DNA of 64,000 bases, from positions 251,973 to 315,972 of the forward strand of contig CAJNDS010002684.1 in NCBI GenBank assembly GCA_905221605.1, written 5' to 3'. Each line of letters starts with the position of its first letter. The stretch's first letter is position 1. The notes under the pieces were generated by a model that was not told the DNA's origin, searched no databases, and was given only the letters and a program-made list of their open reading frames with translations. The stretch comes from Symbiodinium natans. Taxonomy: Eukaryota; Sar; Dinophyceae; Suessiales; Symbiodiniaceae. Shown here one piece after another: positions 58,232 to 64,000 of the stretch. Position numbers and translations under genes: made by a program.

Positions 58232-59425
58232 TGTATCCTAGTCAATATTTTTTCTATCTTAATTCTTTTACTTTCATATCTTTTCCTAATCCTTTCTATA
58301 ATCTCAGAATTTGGAGGTGGTACAGGATGAACATTTTTTCCACCATTATCCACTTCTTTTATGACTTTATCACCTTCAAGTACAGGAAATCTTATATTTG
58401 GATTATTAATCTCTGGTATATCTTCATGTCTTACATCTCTTAACTTTTGGACAACAATTCTAAATCTGAGATCTTATTATCTGACATTAAAGACTATCCC
58501 ATTATTTCCTTGGGCTTTCTTGATTACAGCTTTCGTGCTTTTATTAACATTACCAATCTTATCTGGTACACTTCTTTTAATATTGGGTGGTCTTCATTCT
58601 AATACACTTTTCTTTGATCCTATATTTGGAGGAGATCCTATATTCTATCAACATTTATGTTGGTTTTTTGGACATCCAGAAGTTTACATCTTAATAATTC
58701 CTGCATTTGGGATCATTTCCATAATAATTTCTGGGATTTTACAATTAATAATCTTTGGTAACCAATCAATGATGTTTGCCATGTCATCTATTTCTCTTCT
58801 TGGAAGTCTTGTTTGGGGGCATCATATGTATACTGTAGGTTTAGAAAGTGATACAAGAGCTTATTTTACAGGAGTTACAATCTTAATATCCTTACCAACT
58901 GGTACAAAAATCTTTAATTGGCTTTTTACATATCTTGGAAATCCACTATTATTACACCTTAGAATTAGTTCTGTCTTCTTCTCACATCTCTTTTTATTAA
59001 TGTTTACTATAGGTGGTTCTACAGGAATAATTCTTGGAAATGCTGCAGTAGATCTAGGATTACATGATACATATTATGTTGTAGCACATTTTCATTTTGT
59101 TCTTTCTTTAGGAGCTATAATTTCTATCTTCTCTGGAATAATTTTTAATGGAGAAAAGATTGTTGGTACTAAGAATTTATTACTTTCATCCTCTAGTACA
59201 CTTTCTCTTTTTCATCTACATTTAATATTTATTGGTATTCTTCTTACCTTTTCCCCAATGCATTTCTTAGGATTTAATGTTATGCCAAGAAGAATCCCAT
59301 CCTTTCCAGATTCTTTTAATTCCTGGAATTCCCTGTCATCTATTGGATCAGGAATAACTTTCCTATCTTTTGGTTGTTTTACTATTAAGGGGGCTTTTGT
59401 AATAATAATATTGTGGCCCCCTTAA
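58232..59425 (+). CDS. cox1: Cytochrome c oxidase subunit I, N-terminally truncated
   Basis: Catalytic heme-copper subunit of respiratory complex IV, many-spanning in the inner mitochondrial membrane. The frame reads from VNIFSILILLLSYLFLILSI through EFGGGTG-(TGA)-TFFPPLST to GAFVIIILWPP and TAA. Seen: WFFGHPEVYILIIPAFG with the CuB His (codon 58673), GHHMYTVGLE with the two other CuB His (58820 and 58823) and HDTYYVVAHFHFVLS with the heme a3 (59087) and heme a (59093) His. About 395 codons remain of about 500; the part before the third or fourth helix is missing and replaced by repeat copy 1. One in-frame TGA (58328-58330) stands at the invariant Trp of GTGWT; elsewhere Trp is TGG. Dinoflagellate mitochondria edit RNA, including A-to-G, so TGA-to-TGG editing would restore it (inference). 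Strongly AT-biased codons set it apart from all other genes in the window. Confidence 0.95.
59385..59425 (+). terminator. Perfect 10-bp hairpin at the cox1 stop codon
   Basis: TTAAGGGGGC (59385-59394) pairs with GCCCCCTTAA (59416-59425), around a 21-base AT-rich loop. The right arm contains the TAA stop. It may mark the transcript 3' end or be a recombination/processing signal. Confidence 0.7.
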
Positions 59426-59534
59426 AATCCTTTGTTTCACTTCGTTCTCTCCATTATTGTATTTCGTGCGTCTTAAATTCCTTGCAAATACAATAATTGA
59501 GTTCACTTCACAGGTGTTTAGGCCTTCCTTGGGC

Positions 59535-61055
59535 TGTCACGGCGTTGTCCGCTTGGTCCGCTTGGGCGGTTTTGGGCTGTCACGGCGTTGTCCGCTTGGT
59601 CGGTTTTGGGCTGTCACGGCGTTGTCCGCTTGGTCCGCTTGGGCGGTTTTGGGCTGTCACGGTGTTGTCCGCTTGGTCGGTTTTGGGCTGTCACGGTGTT
59701 GTCCGCTTGGTCCGCTTGGGCGGTTTTAGGCTGTCACGGTGCTGTCCGCTTGGTCGGTTTTGGGCTGTCACGGTGTTGTCCGCTTGGTCCGCTTCGGCGG
59801 TTTTGGGCTGTCACGGTGCTGTCCGCTTGGTCGGTTTTCGGCTGTCACGGTGTTGTCCGCCTGGGCGGTTTTGGGCTGTCACGGTGTTGTCCGCTTGGTC
59901 GGTTTTGGGCTGTCATGGTGTTGTCCGCTTGGTCCGCTTAGGCGGTTTCGGGCTGTCACGGTATTGTCTGCTTGGTCGGTTTTGGGCTATCACAATTTGT
60001 TCGCCTGATCCGCTTGGGTGGTTTTGGGCTGTCACGGTGTTGTCCGCTTGGTTGGTTTTGGGCTGTCATAGTGTTGTCCGCTTGGTCCGCTTGGGTGGTT
60101 TTGGGTTGTCACGGTCTTGTCCGCTTGGTGGGTTTTGGGCTGTCACAGTGTTGTCCGCTTGGGCGGTTTTGGGTTGTCACAGTGTTGTCCGCTTCGTCGA
60201 TTTTGGGCTGTCATGGTGTTGTCCGCTTGGGTGGTTTTGGGTTGTCACGAAGTTGTCCGCTTGGGCGGTTTTGGGCTGTCATGGTGTTGTCCGCTTGGGC
60301 GGTTTTGGGCTCTCATGGTGTTGTCTGCTTGGTCGGTTTTGGGTTGTCACGGTGTTGTCCGCTTGGTCCGCTTGGGCGATTTTGGGTTGTCGTGGTGTTG
60401 TCTGCTTGGTCGGTTTTGGGCTGTCATAGTGTTGTCCGCTTGGTCCGCTTGGGTGGTTTTGGGTTGTCACGGTATTGTCCGCTTGGTCGGTTTTGGGTTG
60501 TCATAGTGTTGTCCGCTTGGTCCGCTTGGGTGGTTTTGGGTTGTCATGGTGTTGTCTGTTTGGTCGGTTTTGGGCTGTCATAGTGTTGTGCGCTTGGTCC
60601 GCTTGGGTTGTCACGGAATTGTCGGCTTGGGTGATTTTGGGTTGTCATGGTGTTGTCCGCTTAGTCTGTATGGGCGATTTTGGATTGTCATGGTGTTGTC
60701 TGCTTGGTCGGTTTTGGGCCGTCATGGTGTTGTCCATTTGTTTTGGGTTGTCATGGTGCTGTCTGTTTGGTCGGATATTCGTTGTCATGGCGTTGTCCGC
60801 TTGGGTGGTTTTGGGCTGTTACGGTGTTGTCTGCTTGGTCGGTTTTGGGTTGTTATGGTGTTGTCCGCTTGGTCCGCTTTGGTGGTTTTGGGTTGTCATG
60901 GTGTTGTTTGTTTGGTCAGTTTTGGGTTGTTATTATGGTATTGTTTGTTTGGTTCGCTTGGGTGGTTTTGGGTTGTTATGATATGATCCGTTTGGTCGAT
61001 TATGGATTGCCACGGTGTTGTTTGTTTGATCTGCTTGGGCGGTTTTAGGTTGTGC
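59535..61055 (+). repeat. 1.5-kb minisatellite, 34-bp unit with 9-bp insert variants
   Basis: The unit GGTTTTGGGCTGTCACGGTG continued by TTGTCCGCTTGGTC is repeated about 38 times. Many units carry an extra CCGCTTGGG. Divergence rises toward the right end. Because few units contain stops it is open in all three forward frames (e.g. the peptide WAVLGCHGVVRL), which is an artefact. It is G/T-rich on this strand, in contrast to the AT-rich cox1 beside it. Confidence 0.93.
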
Positions 61056-61301
61056 CGATATTCTATTTATATTCTTAATATTATCTACTGGGAAATCTTA
61101 CTTGTCGACCAAAATATGGTACCATTGCATTATTAGTCCGCCCTTTCACGCTTTTCAGATCCATTCAAGCTTCTCTAACGTTTTAATTCCCGCTCTCAGA
61201 TGTATGTCTCGGATTGGTACGGCTGCCATAACGTCTTGATTTCCAGATAATTTTACGAGTCCTCCCCAAATCAAGTCTTGTCGCCAATTATCTGGGAGTC
61301 A
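61056..61301. other. Mitochondrial-type spacer, nothing recognised
   Basis: About 245 bases of mixed composition between the minisatellite and repeat copy 2. It could hold a fragment of mitochondrial rRNA, which dinoflagellates break into pieces, but I cannot match it by eye. Confidence 0.4.
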
Positions 61302-61521
61302 TATCCCCATAAAAGGCTACGGGCTCGACCCCTATTTTCGCTCTGCGGCCGCCCCGTCGGATGCCCCGCCTCCTCTTCCGGTCCATTTGGCTACTTGTGA
61401 GGGCCTTGCAGGGGGATCCTGAAAATTCCGGGAAATTTAACATTTTTTGTCTAAAAACCCTGGGAATTTTGGGAATCACCCGGAGCTGAAAATTCCCGGA
61501 ATTTTAGGAATTGTCCGGATT
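61302..61521 (+). repeat. 216-bp direct repeat, copy 2
   Basis: Same sequence as copy 1 with a few changes (CCCCGTCGG for CCCTGTCGG, GGGAAATTTAACA for GGGAATTTTAACG, TTGTCCGG for TCACCCGG). Same orientation, 3.29 kb further on. Confidence 0.92.
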
Positions 61522-61960
61522 GAGGTTTGGGCTTGCCGGGTTGGATTTAAGGTTCCAGCGCAACAGTGATGACGTGGGTGCCCCTTCATCTTCAAGGAAA
61601 TCTCTTGGTCCAGGGTAGTTCCGATGACGGTCGCCGCCCGCCAGCTGTTCAAGGGGGTTCGGCCTCACGATCACATATCAGCAACAGCTCTCGAAAATCC
61701 TAGGAATTTAAATTCCGGGAATTTTCGGGATCCCCCGGGTTCAGGGTTTTACGCTTTACGGTGTAGGGTTTTGGGGTTTAATAGAAATTGTATAGGGTTT
61801 GTGTCCGGAGTTTTGTCGTGTTTGGGGGGGTTTTGTTTTTTGCTTTTGCTGTAATGGTTTGGGTTCTGTCGGGTGTGGTGGGGGGTGGGTGGTTTTGGGG
61901 TGCTGAGGGGTTGGGGCTGAAAGGCTGGGGTTTTGGGGGGTTTTCCCGAATGCCCGTGGT
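61522..61960. other. Spacer with a partial palindromic repeat
   Basis: 61,690-61,735 holds AAAATCCTAGGAATTTAAAT then TCCGGGAATTTTCGGGATCC, a fragment related to the right half of the 216-bp repeat. A TTTAGGG-like GTAGGGTTTTGGGGTTTA follows. Confidence 0.6.
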
Positions 61961-62495
61961 TGTGGTCCCGTGGTGGTGGTCCGTGGTCCCGTGGTGTTCG
62001 TCGTGGTGGTCCCACAGCGTGGTGGTGGTCCCGTGGTGGTGGTGCTGGTGGTCTGTCGTGGTGGTGGCGGTGTCCGTGGTGGTGGTGGTGGTCCCTTGTG
62101 GCCGTCGTGGTGGTCCCGTGGTGGTGGTCCCGTGGTGGTGGTCCCACGGTGGTGGCCGGGTGGCGGTGGTCCGTGGCGGTGGTGTCTCGTGGTGGTGGTT
62201 CCGTGGTGGTGGTCCTGTGGGGGTTGTCTCGTGGTGGTGGTCCCGTGGTGGTGGTCCCGTGGTGGTGGTCCCGTGGTGGTGGTCCCGTGGTGGTGGTCCC
62301 GTGGTGGTGGTCCGTGGTGGTTGGTCCGTGGTGGTGGTCCGTGGCGGGGGTCCGTGCGGGTGGTTGTGTTGGTGGTCGTGGTGGTGGTCTCGTGGTGGTG
62401 GTCTTGTGATGGTGGTCTCGTGGTGGTGGTTTTGTGGTGGTGGTGTCGTGGTGGTGGTCTCGTGGTGGTGGTCCGTGGTTTGGGATCTTTTTTTC
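61960..62495 (+). repeat. 14-bp minisatellite, CCGTGGTGGTGGTC type
   Basis: About 38 units of GTGGTGGTCCCGTG form, perfect at 62,225-62,310 and looser at both ends. It is open in several frames on both strands (Val/Gly/Trp-rich on +, His/Thr/Pro-rich on -). Non-coding. Confidence 0.93.
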
Positions 62496-63783
62496 AGGAA
62501 TACCAGGATCATTTGAATTTCGATGCATAGAGGACATTCTATAGGATCGTCGAAGTCCAATATTTTGATACCATCGCAATGTTCTTGGATTTATAAGAAT
62601 GACTTATGAATTTTCTTTTCATTCGAATTCCTTGCAGGATGTTCTTCGCGCAGGATCATGGATCGAATCTGTTTCTTGAATATGATGGATTTTATTGGAG
62701 GAGATTGAAATCATATTTCGTCTCATTAGATTATTTTTGAATCGGGGGTTCGTCTCACTTTTGATTCTTTGTATTTAGGAATGTCCGATTCTTCTTATTC
62801 TTTTTTCGTCTTTATGGGATGATTTGTAATTGGGGGGGATGACGGCCTTTAAGTCCTTCGAGACATCTTGGAGAATTCGAAATTCATCTTGCTCTCGTGG
62901 ATGAGGATACCCTTTCATTTATTTAGGCGTACATAATACTTGGATGATGAATTTCATTTAAAGAATGAATTTCCGGATTCGAATTTGGATATTTTTCCCT
63001 TCAGGCAACCAGATTCTAAATCTTAAGCGAGAATCCCTAAATCTTGCTTTCACACTTCATCATTCGTTCGAATTCTTATTGACGCTCGCCCATTCAATAG
63101 GCGAATATGTCGTCGATGGAATCGACGGGTCCTCTCTAATTTTTTCTATTTGAACAGGTCATGCTGATATTAGGAATATCTTTTCCGATAAGATTTATTA
63201 AATATCATTTTTCATTTTTTTAATCGGAGAACTGACATGGAATTTATTTCTTTATATTTTATATCTTATATTTTTCTTTAGAATAGAAGAAGAATTTCTT
63301 CTTATAAGAGAAAGGAAGAAGAAAAGACTATGAGAAATATAAAATAAATTGGAATTAAGAATGCAATAATGAGAAATAGAAAAAGATGTTGTAAAATATT
63401 TATATTGGAGAATTATAATGATATAGAAGAACAGATTTTCAAGAGAAAGGGAAAATAGATTCATAAATATCGTAGATGTAGGAAACCAATAAAAATGATT
63501 TCTGCGTCCAAACATATTAATTCTTAAAATTATTTGAAAATAGAATTTCTGAGAAATTAGATTTATTTCAATTTTTCTATCGGTTTATATTCAAAATTAT
63601 AATTTAGATTTTTTTTAAGAGATAGGATGATTTGAACTGATCTTCAATCTTTCGAAAATTCTTTTATTCTCTAGGCCTCTTGAAATATTAAGAATCTTTT
63701 TTGGGATAATGAAGAACCTTTTTGGAAGATATCTTGAGATTCTTGAAAAGATTTGTGGGGGATTAGGTAGGAATCATGGAATA
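62496..63783. other. AT-rich mitochondrial-type spacer, no gene recognised
   Basis: No match to cob, cox3 or rRNA was seen by eye. Short frames (e.g. 62965-63153 on +, 63252-63515 on -) are what AT-rich sequence gives by chance. AT content rises toward 63,200-63,600. Confidence 0.45.
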
Positions 63784-64000
63784 TATTCCCATAAAAGGCT
63801 ACGGGCTCGACCCCTATTTTCGCTCTGCGGCCGCCCTGTCGAATGCCCCGCCTCCTCTTCCGGTCGATTTGGCTGCTTATGAGGGCCTTGCAGGGGGATC
63901 CTGAAAATTCGGGAAGTTTAATGCTTATTATCTAAAAATCCTCGGAATTTTGGGAATCATCCGGAGCTGAAAATTCCCGGAATTTTGGGAATCACCCGGA
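63784..64000 (+). repeat. 216-bp direct repeat, copy 3 (runs to the window edge)
   Basis: TCCCATAAAAGGCTACGGGC through AATTCCCGGAATTTTGGGAA then TCACCCGGA. Same orientation as copies 1 and 2; 2.48 kb after copy 2. Confidence 0.92.

Noticed and set aside
59497-60986. Long open frames (up to 310 codons) with LGCHGVVRL repeats
   Set aside because: The 34-bp minisatellite lacks stops in all three forward frames; the repeat peptide changes with frame and has no independent support.
61749-62579. Long His/Thr/Pro-rich frames on the minus strand and Val/Gly-rich frames on the plus strand
   Set aside because: Both come from the 14-bp minisatellite; opposite strands cannot both be coding and neither has normal composition.

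Overview
The window looks like dinoflagellate DNA, most like a Symbiodiniaceae-type genome. Four observations point there. Genes are cut into many short exons whose introns start with GC or GA as often as GT and end in AG before a G. All recognisable genes lie on one strand. Degenerate TTTAGGG tracts are scattered through non-coding DNA. The last 6 kb carries an AT-rich, apparently RNA-edited mitochondrial cox1. Species cannot be named from sequence alone.

Layout of the nuclear part (about 1-57,850, all recognised genes on +). 144-7633: most of a glycogen/starch phosphorylase, entering from the left edge, in more than 20 short exons. 7750-8115: an Ala/Lys/Glu-rich, LEA-like helical protein. 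About 9541-13373: a tyrosine-kinase-like protein kinase in about ten exons. 15146-15957: a 2-oxoglutarate/Fe(II) oxygenase (prolyl-4-hydroxylase type). 17211-19835: an insulinase-family (M16) metalloprotease in one uninterrupted frame. 22141-22200: one exon like a Mei2-type RNA-binding domain. 35240-39127: a gene for a pentatricopeptide-repeat (PPR) protein, with more PPR-like exons at 48.6 and 52.5-53.5 kb. 53932 to about 57454: cytosolic ribosomal protein eL30 in six exons, one of only 22 nt. 57616-57845: a possible next gene that stops where the sequence turns mitochondrial. I see no operon-like functional link between neighbours. The order looks like the usual one-way tandem gene array of dinoflagellates.

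Between genes lie long stretches where I recognise nothing (about 22.2-29.3, 30.7-34, 42-48 kb), rich in simple and tandem repeats: CA/AT arrays, a GT/GC alternating tract, an 830-bp block of trinucleotide-phase repeats, a 2.5-kb G-rich tandem array, a foldback array and four copies of a hairpin-ended dispersed element.

From about 57,850 to the end the sequence is mitochondrial in character: AT-rich with palindromes. It holds a cox1 lacking its N-terminal fifth, with an in-frame TGA at a conserved Trp. Three direct copies of a roughly 216-bp repeat divide this part into cassettes, and two long G-rich minisatellites fill much of the rest. It is either a nuclear insertion of mitochondrial DNA or an assembly join; the sequence alone cannot decide.

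Exon limits come from reading frame, protein-family match and splice signals by eye. Where no boundary is stated as exact, treat it as good to within a few tens of bases.
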